From Staphylotrichum longicolle (Eukaryota > Ascomycota > Sordariomycetes > Sordariales > Chaetomiaceae), in contig JAHCVI010000001.1 in the NCBI GenBank assembly GCA_019096155.1, positions 12,549,243 to 12,613,242 of the forward strand: a stretch of 64,000 nt of DNA. The letters run 5' to 3'. The notes beneath the pieces were generated by a model. It had not been told where the DNA came from. It saw only the letters and a list, made by a program, of their open reading frames with translations, and searched no databases. The translations under genes and the position numbers were made by a program. This document shows positions 9,953 to 19,576 of the stretch, in pieces (position 1 is the first letter of the stretch; every line of letters begins with the position of its first letter).

Positions 9953-11542
9953 GTTGGGGGGCTGCTGGTCTGGGGCGGGTTCAAGGGGCGGTTCCGTTGG
10001 GTTGGATGCAGCGCGCGGACCGCAGGGAGCGGTTGCCGCTGATTGCTTGTGACTGCGAGAGGGAGATGCTCGAGGGACGCCTTATGCGCGGGGTGTAATG
10101 CGATTCGTGTAATGCGATTCGTAAACCGAGGCGTCGAAAGGGCAATTGAGAAAACAAGTGTCCAAGTGAGGGAGCACGCGCTGGTGATTCCAAATGTCCC
10201 TTCTGGCAGAAACAGCACGGAATGGGTAAGGTAGGTAGGTCTTCGGTCGACCACGGCGCGCGATGTCGAGAACGTGTGCGGCTGGCGCGCCGTCAGCACT
10301 CAGCTTGGAAAGAAGGAAGCTGGCGGCTGTGGGGCAGAAACTTCGCAGCGGTGGAAACACGCGACGTCACCGAGTAAACATTCTGCGCACGGAGCAAAAC
10401 GCAAAACAAGGCAACCTCAGGAATGGCGCCGAAACGAATCAAACATGCAAAAGAAAGACTGGTTTGGTTGAGGAATGCCCGGGCAGGTGTGGTCGGTTGG
10501 TTCCTGCACCTTCGCAAAAAGCAAAGCATCAAGTCGGGCCAGTGTGCTGTCTTATGTAAGTATTGTCGACGCTGGATCCCGTGTCCTCGGTCGGTAATAT
10601 AAGCCAGCGAAGCGTCGTCTGCAGATTACATACCGACCTTAGGTTAACCGCCTTTTGACCCTCCCAAACCAATGTCAACCGGTACATCCCAGAAGCACCA
10701 CCAACCTCGTGGAATACCTCCATTTTAGGGCGCCAAATGGCAGGACTTCTGGGTCATTGCAAGGAATGCAACTAGGCAATCCAGACCACTGGATGCACAT
10801 TTGGCATACAATCCTAGCAGGAGAATCACGTGTCAGTCAGAGGCCGGGTGCTTTCGCTTCGACCCTACTGCTGGCTGTCCACGTGCTGGGGCCGGCATCT
10901 CAGACTCAAACAGAAGTCCACTCAATGTTGTAGACTAAGGTACAGATTAGTTGCCCTCACCCGCGCGTTTTCATTCACGCTACCATTGAAGAAGGTCCGT
11001 CTGAACATCTACTTTAGGTGTCAATGCAACTGTTCTTCACAGGACTGGAGGGAGTAAAGAAGAAGCAGAAACAGAAGAAGAAACAGAAGTAAAAGCTTGC
11101 AGCCCGGATTGCTTGCCTGGAACCCCTGTGGGCGTGAGTCTAAGAGAACAACAACAAAAAAAAAAAAAAAAGAAAAAAACAAAACAAAGGAAAAAACATA
11201 AAACAAAACAAAACACTCTCTTGCCTCCTGACGATGATCTTGCAAAATTGGGCGTGTGATAACTAAGTAGGGAGTCACCTCTAAAAATTTGCCGCTTCCC
11301 CTTTGATCACAGCCTCATGAATCATGAAGCCTTCTGCTGTTGAGGCTCGCTCTGCGCCCTGCGCCCTGCGTCTCGCCACTTCTGCAGTCGACTTGCTTCC
11401 TTTTTCAATCCACATATCCCAGAACCAGTATCCTGAAAATCCCATCAGCGTTTCCCTTCGCACACAACATCCGGCCTGTGGGCAGGCAGCTTCACCCCAG
11501 TCCGTTACCCAGGGATCAAAAGAGACGGATTGAGGAACCAAG
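9953..11542. other. intergenic
   Basis: Upstream region of the Ras-like gene and 3' flank of the unknown gene at 11.5-12.8 kb. An A-rich tract (A runs with AAAACA units) lies at 11150-11215. A TATA-like AATATAAG occurs near 10596 but I find no gene attached to it. Confidence 0.5.
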
Positions 11543-12796
11543 TCAGTCAGATTCATAAATGGGCTTTCCGTCCTTGTCAAACATCGGCTTTTTGGTGACG
11601 GGATTGATCTTTTGCTTCCTCGATCGCACGGGAAGGGTGGCCTTCTGGGCGACGTTCCTTGTGTTGGATGTTTTGGAAGCCGAAGCCTTCGGGGCTGAGG
11701 CATCGGGGGTTGTCTGTTTATGCGAAGAGCTCTGGACAGCCGAAAACGTCGTGCTAGTGCCACGAGCCGCTGTTTTTGCCTTGCTCCTTGTCTGGTGATC
11801 CCCCGAGTCAAGTGGGTGAGCAGGCACAGCAGTATTTCGGCCAGCCAACTCCTCCTCCCACGCCTCAATCAACCAGCCGAGCAGAGCCAGCCGAGCATCT
11901 TTGCTATCCGGTCCCTGGCACGGAACCATGGTACCCTTTACGGAGAGGGGGTCTGTCCGGTCGAAGACGCAGAGGAAGAGCCATTCCAAGTCAAAGAGGG
12001 CGACATAATTGGAGTTGAATGAAGCGTTGTTAGCGTACTTTGCGGCCTGGCACATGATCTTTAACGACTTTCCGTCGAAATGCGTTTTTTTGGGATTCTT
12101 GCTCGCTGATTTGACCTTCGCCGCAACATCGCCCGGCGTCGAAAGCTTTGCCACAGCAAACTCGTCTTGCAGGATGGTGCGTTTGATCTTGGACTCAAAA
12201 AGGGCGAATGTACCCTCCGACTTGCCGCCCGAGGGGTTCGCACTCGCCCTTTTCCAGATTTTGTCCGGACGGCTGCCTTGAGACTCGGACTCGGAATAAC
12301 ATTCGATTTTGCCGCCACCGACACTCGCGAACAGAGCATGATTGACCGGGAGGGCGAGCTGCTCATTGCTGTAGCGAACGACATCGGCTTCCACTCCCAT
12401 CTTCATCAAAGGATCCATGCTGGGGTCGCCGTGAACTTGCAAATAGTGCTTCACAGACGGCTTGCCCAGCTCCCGTTTCGCCTTTTGAAGGTAATGGTCG
12501 ACAGGTACTTCTTCCCAGTAGGTTGGCGGGTATTTGATCTCAGTCAAGGGGCTGGACCAATGCGTGTCAAGCTTTTCTTTCCAGCCAGGTGCCTGGGGAA
12601 GGTTGGGCAAGGGACGGGAAAAAGAATCATAGAGAAACATGTGCTGATTCAGCGGCTTGTCGGTTTGTATTCCCGCCGACTTGTACTGTCTATTGCCGGG
12701 AGTCTCCTTGTCGGTTTGCGTTCCAGCGGAGACTGAGATACGCCCGCTAGACGTCGTCTGGCGGGGAGGAGCTGAGTTGGAACTCTTGGAGGCCAT
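11543..12796 (-). CDS. hypothetical protein with PD-(D/E)XK-like motif
   Basis: Single exon, 417 aa from the ATG at 12796 (MASKSS). An in-frame ATG 37 codons upstream is possible but gives an unlikely N-terminus. Residues about 20-50 hold a repeated motif, SAGTQTDK and SAGIQTDK. The central part contains ESESQGSRPDKIW (Asp178) followed 23 residues later by FESKIKR (Glu201, Lys203). The spacing D...ExK resembles the catalytic core of the PD-(D/E)XK nuclease fold, and similar SRPD...E-K blocks occur in fungal proteins of unknown role. The C-terminus is Ser/Thr/Lys-rich and ends in KKPMFDKDGKPIYESD. The nuclease reading is inference from four residues; a non-catalytic relative is equally possible. 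Confidence 0.7.
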   Translation of the reverse strand: MASKSSNSAPPRQTTSSGRISVSAGTQTDKETPGNRQYKSAGIQTDKPLNQHMFLYDSFSRPLPNLPQAPGWKEKLDTHWSSPLTEIKYPPTYWEEVPVDHYLQKAKRELGKPSVKHYLQVHGDPSMDPLMKMGVEADVVRYSNEQLALPVNHALFASVGGGKIECYSESESQGSRPDKIWKRASANPSGGKSEGTFALFESKIKRTILQDEFAVAKLSTPGDVAAKVKSASKNPKKTHFDGKSLKIMCQAAKYANNASFNSNYVALFDLEWLFLCVFDRTDPLSVKGTMVPCQGPDSKDARLALLGWLIEAWEEELAGRNTAVPAHPLDSGDHQTRSKAKTAARGTSTTFSAVQSSSHKQTTPDASAPKASASKTSNTRNVAQKATLPVRSRKQKINPVTKKPMFDKDGKPIYESD

Positions 12797-14363
12797 GACA
12801 ACAAGATGCAAGAGTCTGGAAATGTAGTCCCCGGGCCTCGAAAGGAATGCTGCTGGGAAGGGTGAAAAGGTTTGCAAAGTATAGAGAGCAGTCGGTGGGT
12901 ATGACAAGGCGAGGAGAGTACTTGAGAAGGATTGTAGGCTTGGGTTAGGCAGAGAAAGCAGAGAGTGCTCTTCTCATATACTCATCTGGTACTCTCTTCC
13001 TAGAGGTGACACTTCCATCACCATCGTTATGTTGCTGCCCTGTATGCTCTATTAATAGCCCCAGGAACATGTTGGCCCCGCGACTTGAGTCTCCGACCTG
13101 AAGGCGGGCGCCAGCACTCAAGCTTCGGGCCTGAAACAACGGCGCCACGGGCGGCACGCGAGCCGGGCTTGCCATTGCCGTTAACCGTTGGTGGCATCCA
13201 CGGCAGGAGGTCTGTGAGCCCCCGGCGGCCAACATACGGCACGGCCTGGACATTCACCTAGGCGTGCAACGATGAGATACCTGACGCTCTTGAGGTCGGC
13301 CGTGCCTCCCTCTGGACCCTTTCGGTTTCGAGACCAGCCCCAGCCCAACACCTGTAAAGCGAAGGAGACATAGGTGGACGGCACCAACGAAAAACTAAGC
13401 GACTTGACATAGTGCCATTTCAGAACCAACGTCGGGCCCCCGGAAGAGTGACCTGTCTCGGCCTGGATGATCCAGGACCGTGGCCTATACATGTGGTCAG
13501 CTACTGAGGTAGGTTTGTGGAAGTGGCTATGATGGCATTCAAGCTGAGTTTGACGCAAAAGAATGAGTTCAGGATTATTTGGAAAGGTTTGTTGATAAGG
13601 ACAACTGTTGCGACGACAATCGAGGATTCGAGGGGCTCATTCCAGTGTTTGCGGTGCATACTGTACATGTACCTGGGAGCAGAAGGTGAAAACAAGCACG
13701 GAATTGGGAAAGACGTCACAGCGAAAGGAAGGCACCAACGGAAACTGGGACTTGGGAGAGCCCCAAAAGTGCATGAATCCATCCAAAGTTAGGTAGGACA
13801 TCTCAACCAGACCTTGCCTGAGCGCGTGAGGCGGGTGGGTCAAGTCTTGCTGGTCGATCATTGTGGCCGGGTCGTCTGACTGTCTGTGCCTGATTGTTGG
13901 GCGGTGCGTTTGAGATTTCAGGCTGAGTGACGGGCCGTCGCGGGCGGCAGGTGCCGCAGGTGCCGCAGGTGCCACCCTGACCCACCCCTCCAACAGAAAA
14001 GCAGCGCTGGGCTGTGCATGCACTGTAACGTTAACCATTGCTTGGGAACCGGGGCGGCGTGGTTTGGGTGTTGGCCAGTGTGACCGCGAAAGTCACTCCA
14101 GACATGGCGTCTTGATACACAGCAGTAGCCCGACCACCAGGCAACCGAAATATCGACGTCTTGCTGTGTCTCCCTCGCCCGCTCGCTCGCTCTCTTCGGT
14201 CCAAACTCAACCACCACTGTCACCGCTCTCTTCACACGTCCAACCTTAGGTTTCGCCCTTCTGCCACCGCCGCATCTGTAACAGCAGTCGACCCCATCTA
14301 CTCCACCCTGCAGCCGCCCTTTAGTCTTCGCCGAGTCTGCTCTCCCTAACCTCGATTCTGACT
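12797..14363. other. intergenic
   Basis: Divergent promoters of the flanking genes. It holds three tandem copies of CAGGTGCCG at 13948-13973. No gene or tRNA seen. Confidence 0.5.
13948..13973. repeat. short tandem repeat, 9-base unit
   Basis: Three near-perfect copies of CAGGTGCCG/A in intergenic DNA. Confidence 0.8.
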
Positions 14364-15521
14364 ATGGCTGCCGATGCACCAAGCACAACAGCTACTCCGA
14401 CGCCCTACGTAAATGGGGTCGAGCTTTGCATCCGGAGTCATGTTCCACCGTTGCCGTTTGGCGGCGCGTACGGGCCCCGGCCCCGGCCCAATGCTCCGGT
14501 CTGTCAAGATGGAAGGCCGCCCGACGACCGTGTGGCTTTTGCACTCGAAAATCCTCCTTTGGAAACTCTCCCGCCCACTGGAGAGGAACACACCTTTACC
14601 ATCACGGGCACCAAAACGCTGAGACGCTTTGGTATTGACGAAGGCGGAGCTCAGGTGCTGACTGGCTATGTCGACCGAGACGAGGCCCAGGTGTATTTGG
14701 CCAAAGTCTACGATGGCGTGTACTATCCCTTGGAGGACTGGCACACAGGTCGAGACTGCATGCTTCTTGCCGACTACGACTACGCCGTCGAAGCCTGGGC
14801 TTACGAAACCATGCAGGGCGTTGAAACGGTTGGGAAAAAGCTTATCCCGACGTGCTATGGTGGGTGGACCTTCTCCCTTCCCACCAACCAACCCGGACGC
14901 CATAGATGGGTGCGCATGCTCCTTCTCGAGCTTATTCACGCCGAATCCATGTTTGCCAAGATCCTCAGGGCCACAGAAAACGATGCTGTCCAGTACTCGC
15001 TCTTGCCCCCAGAGCAGTTCCGCCTCCGCGTACTCAAAAGCCTCTTCGAGGCGGTGATCTCGATTTGGTGGGATGCTGAGGTTCTGCACGACGATCTCGA
15101 ATCTCGGAATGTTCTCGTCCGAGACGACGGCACTGTTGTCATTGTCGACTTCAACCAAGCTTTTATATATAGGTACATCGACCATCAACAACATCCCAAG
15201 TACTTTGAGGACGAGCCGCAACTTCCCCCTTCGCCGATCCAGCGTTACTGGCCCTTTGTTCTGGGAGGAAGCGGCCTGACGAGCACCGAGGATTCGGGAA
15301 GCACTTGGGCAAATTGGATCCCCCAGAGCTGGCTGGGAAACCAAGACTTGGCTGCCGAATGGCTCTTAAAGACGTGGGAAGACTCTCCGCCCGGCAGGTA
15401 CAGGCCCCTGGAAGAAGAGTTTCTCAACCATCCGAGTCACGCGCAGAGGGGAAAGAAGGTACTGGCGGCACTGGAGCGACTGGGCCGCAAACCAGCCAGC
15501 ATGCCGCCATTGAACCGTTGA
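14364..15521 (+). CDS. divergent protein-kinase-fold protein
   Basis: Single exon, 385 aa. The N-terminal part is Pro-rich and lacks an obvious glycine-rich loop. A YLAKVYDG block near residues 111-118 may carry the ATP-binding Lys. The catalytic loop reads LHDDLESRNVLV (His242, Asp243, Asp244), where kinases have HRD. The metal-binding motif is VDFNQA (Asp262) in place of DFG. Asp and Asn are kept, so activity is not excluded. The C-lobe is short and contains no clear APE motif. Proteins of this shape are common in fungi as small stand-alone kinase-like proteins (RIO/APH-like). The substrate could be a small molecule or a protein; I cannot decide. The start at 14364 follows directly on a pyrimidine-rich leader. 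Confidence 0.75.
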   Translation: MAADAPSTTATPTPYVNGVELCIRSHVPPLPFGGAYGPRPRPNAPVCQDGRPPDDRVAFALENPPLETLPPTGEEHTFTITGTKTLRRFGIDEGGAQVLTGYVDRDEAQVYLAKVYDGVYYPLEDWHTGRDCMLLADYDYAVEAWAYETMQGVETVGKKLIPTCYGGWTFSLPTNQPGRHRWVRMLLLELIHAESMFAKILRATENDAVQYSLLPPEQFRLRVLKSLFEAVISIWWDAEVLHDDLESRNVLVRDDGTVVIVDFNQAFIYRYIDHQQHPKYFEDEPQLPPSPIQRYWPFVLGGSGLTSTEDSGSTWANWIPQSWLGNQDLAAEWLLKTWEDSPPGRYRPLEEEFLNHPSHAQRGKKVLAALERLGRKPASMPPLNR

Positions 15522-16242
15522 GGGCCCGGGTTGGGGTGCCGTGGAACCGCCTCGACATGGTGAGGTTGTGAGAACATTACATATTTCCCAGCTTGGGGTG
15601 TCGTTGTCAGCTTCGCAAACATCTTCAAAGTCACAAGCCCTTGGTATGCGCCTGATCTGCCCCTGATTTGCCCCTGCATGAAACTCCCAGCACAACGTTC
15701 TGGCCGTTCCGGCAGTTCCAGGCCACCGGGAAAGATCCGCACCCCAAACCGGGCTGTCCCTGATTGCTTCGCCTTGCACATGCCCAACTTCTGAGCGTTG
15801 TCAACCAGACGACGGTCCGGATGCGTCTTGACGGGGTTTCCCTTTCCTTTTTGACTCAACAATGCGGCTCAGTCTTGTCATGCTTCCCCAGAGTTTACAA
15901 CCATAAATATCGTCTGAGACCGCTGTCGGCTTTTGTTACTAACATTCAGCCATCAACGGCAGTGAGGTCATTTTGCACCATCTCGGCAACACAAGACACA
16001 CGTAAATCCACCAAGTGGACTCCTGAATCGGCCCTCCAGACCTCCGATTTGCGGCATTTCCCCCCTGCTCGGCTGTCACGGCTGTGGAGCCTGCCCACCG
16101 GAACGCCGAGGCGAGATGTGGGGGTCAGACTGCCGGCCGAACCGGAGCCGGAAGCAAAATTCGAGACGACCTCTGACTCCACGGTCTCGGGTCGTGTTTT
16201 CTACCGCAACCCGAACCCTGCAGTTGGTACCAGGCCGAGACT
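15522..16242. other. intergenic
   Basis: Upstream region of the PLP decarboxylase. CATAAATATC near 15902 is TATA-like. No gene seen. Confidence 0.5.
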
Positions 16243-18074
16243 ATGGTTCACGAAGTCGAGATGAATGGCGAAATCAAGATGAACGGAACCCACGATACAA
16301 AGCCATTGAATAGGGCCGACGAGGTGGAGCATGTCAGTACCCCCTTCCTCTACCCCTGAACTCAGAGCTGACGGTGATAGCTTATTGATGCCGTCAAAGC
16401 CCTTATCATCCCCTTCATCCGAGAAGCTGATGAAGCGGTCCCGTCTAGGGCCGCCGGGGAACTGCTCCCAAACAAACAGGGGGTCATCCAGAACGCCCTG
16501 GTCAACGCTCGCAAACCCGAGGACTTGGTCAAAGAGTTGGCCTTATGTCTGCCAAAGGGGGAGGGTCGCGGCGAGGAGGGGCTGCTGGAGGCTATGAAGG
16601 ATGTTCTCAAGTACAGCGTCAACACGTGGGACCAGGGCTTCATGGACAAGCTTTACGCCAGCACCAATCCAGTGCGCTCCCACACCCATCTTCCTGCTAT
16701 TGCAATTTCTTCATGCTGACTCCGGGTTACTAGGTTGGTGTAGCGTCTGAGCTCTTGCTCGGAGCCTTGAACACAAATGTGAGCAGTCTCTAATACCACC
16801 CCCTGAATTCTCAAAGAGCCGACAGCCACGGCTAACACGATCAAAAGGTACACGTGTACCAAGTCTCACCCGCCCTGACAGTCATCGAGAAGCACACTGC
16901 CAAAACCTTCGCCAACCTCTTTGGCTTCACCGGTCCTCGCGCAGGCGGCGTTACCTGCCAAGGAGGCAGCTCGTCCAACCTGACCTCCATCGTCATCGCC
17001 CGCAACACGCTCTACCCAGACTGCAAAGTACAAGGCAACGCCGGCGCTCCCGGTCCCTTCATCCTCTTCACCAGCATCCACGGCCACTACTCAGTCGAGA
17101 AAGCCGCGGTAACCTGTGGCCTAGGCTCCTCCTCGGTCTGGACCGTCCCCGTCGACGCCGCCGGCCGCATGGACCCGTCGGCGCTGCGGACCCTCGTCGA
17201 GCGCGCCAAAGCCGAGGGCAAGACGCCGCTCTACGTCAACGCCACAGCCGGCACCACCGTGCTGGGCTCGTACGACCCCTTCGAGGAGATCTCGGCCATC
17301 TGCAAGGAGTTCAACCTCTGGCTGCACATCGACGCCAGCTGGGGCGGGCCGGCCATCTTCTCGGCACGGCACCGCCACAAGCTCGCCGGCTCCCACCTCG
17401 CCCACTCGCTGACCGTCAACCCGCACAAGATGATGAACGTCCCCGTCACCTGCTCCTTCCTCCTCGGCCCGGACATGGCCGTCTTCCACCGCGCCAACAC
17501 CCTGCCCGCGGGCTACCTGTTCCACGCCGCCGCCCCGGAGGATGCCGCAGTCCCCGCATGCTCCAACGGCGCCGCCACCCTAACAGAAACAACAACAAAC
17601 GGCACGGCGACAAACCCCCCCGAGGTCTGGGACATGGCCGACCTGACCCTCCAGTGCGGCCGGCGCGCCGACAGCCTCAAGCTGGCGCTCTCGTGGATCT
17701 ACCACGGCGCGGCCGGCTTCGAGCGCCAGGTCGACGGCGCCTTCGCCGTGGCGTCCCACCTGGCGGCGCTCGTCGCGCGCGACCCGGACCTGGTGCTCGT
17801 GTCGGAGAACCCGCCGCCGTGCCTGCAGGTGTGCTTCTACTACGCGCCCGGCGGCCGGCTGGCGGAGCAGGACGGGGAGAATACGCGGCGCACGCGGCTC
17901 GTGGTCGAGGGGCTCGTCGGCAGGGGGTACATGGTGGACTACGCGCCGGGGGAGAGGGGGAGCTTTTTGCGGGTGGTGGTGAATGCGCTGACGCTGAGGG
18001 GGACGGTGGAGGGGCTGGTGAGGGCGGTGGGGGCTGTCGGGAGGAGGTTGTTGGTGTTGTTGGGTAGGGGTTAG
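16243..18074 (+). CDS. group II PLP-dependent amino-acid decarboxylase
   Basis: Four exons: 16243-16332, 16381-16671, 16734-16778, 16848-18074, giving 550 aa; all junctions are phase 0. Introns are 48, 62 and 69 nt with CTGAC or CTAAC branch sites. The protein shows the group II decarboxylase order: an N-terminal lid (YSVNTWDQGFMDKLYASTNP), HVYQVSPALTVIE, TCQGGSSSNLTS, SIHGHYSVEKAA (His that stacks on PLP), YVNATAGTTVLGSYDP, WLHIDASWGG (Asp that binds the pyridine N) and VNPHKMM, where Lys336 is the predicted Schiff-base Lys. It resembles glutamate and cysteine-sulfinate decarboxylases. Substrate choice cannot be read here, so it may make GABA, beta-alanine or taurine-type products. The cytosolic location is inferred, as there is no targeting signal. 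Confidence 0.88.
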
Positions 18075-18311
18075 GGGGAAAAAAGGGGGGTTTAGATTTG
18101 TAGAAGGGATGTTGATAGACGGGATAGATTTGGTCTTTTTTTTTTCTTGCGTCTCGTCAACAAGGTTGTTTTTTTTTTTACACGATCAATCTCATGTTGC
18201 CCAGTGGTAATGTGAGACAAGTGCTCAATTTCATATAGAGTGTGTGTCCTCGGCATCCCATTCCAATACCTTGTGTGCAGCCATCGCAGCCCATCAACTC
18301 GCACCACGCAT

Positions 18312-19354
18312 TTAGAGATCGTTCTGCTTCTTGCGGAGGTCAAAGACGCGGATGGCCTCCTCGGCCGCCTTGACACCGCTGAGGGCCATGGCACCGAACG
18401 TCGGGCCCATGCGGTTGGCGCCGTCGATCTCGGACAGCTCCATGCCGCCGACGATCAGGCCGGGCACGATCTCGCGCGTGTTCTTGACGATGGCGTCCTC
18501 GGCGCGCATCATGTCGAGCCCGCGCATGCCCTCGAGCTGCTCCAGGCGCTTCATGCTGACCAGGCGCTTGACCGAGAAGGCGCCGAACGGCCCGTCGTGG
18601 CCCGTGGTCGAGATGACGACGGGGGCGTTGACCGTGTTGGGGTCCATGCAGCTCTGGTCGTCGTGGTGCATCGACACGAGCGTCCAGTTGGTCACGACGC
18701 CGGCGATGCGCACGCCCTCGGCGCCCTGCTCGTGCGGGCGCGTGATGAGGTCCTCGACGGTCGTCGCGTTGAACATCTTGACGTTGTCCATGGCCAGCAC
18801 GCGGGCCAGCACGGTGCTGGTGAAGAGCGCGGCGTGCTTGACCACGACGTAGTCGCCCTCGTCCTCGAAGGGCACGCCGACCTCGCGCAGGAACACGTCG
18901 GCCGGCTTGCGCATCACCATGGCGCTGAAGAGCTGGCCGCCGAGCCACGCGCCGCCGCCGGGCGCGACGCCGGCCTCGATGATGGTGATGCGCAGGTCGG
19001 GGCGGAGGGTGCCGAGGGTGTAGGCCGCCGACAGGCCGCAGGAGCCGGCGCCAATGATGACGATGTCGGTTTCGGCGTGGGCGTCGAGGTCGGTGAAGTC
19101 TGGGAATGTGAGTTGAGGGACAGAGACTTGGTTATCGTTGAGGGGGCCGGCCTACAGCGACGGGTCATGGCGCGCGATACGGTGCTCTCCCGGATGGGGG
19201 CAAACGAAAAGTTGTCCCACTGGCCCATCATGTCGGCCAGGGGCTTGGTGAGGCCCGAGTCACGGTCACCCACGGCCACGGCATCCTGCGCCTTCTTGGA
19301 GGCAAAGGCGAGGCGGGAGTGCTGCTGGGTAGGAGAGACGGCGGAGGGAGCCAT
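18312..19354 (-). CDS. thi4: thiamine thiazole synthase THI4
   Basis: Two exons, 19156-19354 and 18312-19099, joined in phase 1 over a 56-nt intron (GTAGGC...CCCAG), giving 328 aa. It converts NAD and glycine plus sulfide into the adenylated thiazole of thiamine. Seen in order: WDNFSFAPIRESTVSRAMTRRY, the FAD/NAD-type dinucleotide motif VIIGAGSCGLSAAY, EAGVAPGGGAWLGGQLFSAM, SCMDPNTVNAP with Cys217, and the C-terminal GMELSEIDGANRMGPTFGAM. Cys217 aligns with the yeast Cys that donates its sulfur in a single-turnover (suicide) reaction, so this should be the sulfur-donating form. The leader carries an intron with a TPP riboswitch, so feedback by thiamine pyrophosphate is expected. It faces away from the CoA-transferase gene with which it is in tandem. 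Confidence 0.96.
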
Positions 19355-19377
19355 TGCGATGGGTTTGGGTTGGTGAT

Positions 19378-19576
19378 CTGGGAACGTTAGGTCTCTGCCG
19401 CGACAGAGGGAGAGAAAGATGAAGAAGCATGATCCTTTCGCTGGTATTATCCAGATCAAGTTTCTGCCGTATAATCTCAGCCGCTCTGGGGCTGTCGCGG
19501 CTCCCACGTCGTCCTAGGACTCGAGGAAGCCTGACAGCGCCCAGATTGGCACCGGCTCATGCATTCAGATAGTTAC
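19378..19576 (-). other. 5'-UTR intron of THI4 containing riboswitch
   Basis: On the minus strand CAG is followed by GTAACT at 19576-19571, just 5' of the aptamer. The 3' end is CTAAC then GTTCCCAG ending at 19378, 24 bases before the THI4 ATG. Predicted length 199 nt. The donor, branch and acceptor are canonical and bracket the aptamer. Confidence 0.75.
19427..19562 (-). promoter_or_regulatory. TPP riboswitch (THI element) upstream of THI4
   Basis: Read on the minus strand from 19562 to 19427. P1 pairs GCATGA at the 5' end with TCATGC at the 3' end, then CC with GG after a G.A mismatch. The conserved GGTGCC follows. P3 pairs TCTGGG-GCTGTC with GACAGC-CCCAGA with one bulged C, closing a long P3 extension typical of fungal versions. 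The invariant CTGAGA lies at 19480-19475. The P4/P5 part contains CTTGATCTGGATAATACCAG at 19460-19441, followed by CGAAAGG. These match the bacterial and fungal TPP aptamer consensus. In Neurospora THI4/NMT1 such aptamers sit in a leader intron and alter splicing to expose upstream ORFs; the same is inferred here. Confidence 0.95.

Noticed and set aside
15764..16264. 166-codon frame just upstream of the decarboxylase
   Set aside because: Overlaps the decarboxylase start in another frame and contains no recognisable feature; treated as leader DNA.
18240..19376. 378-codon + strand open frame opposite THI4
   Set aside because: Antisense shadow; the minus strand encodes THI4 with conserved motifs, intron and riboswitch.
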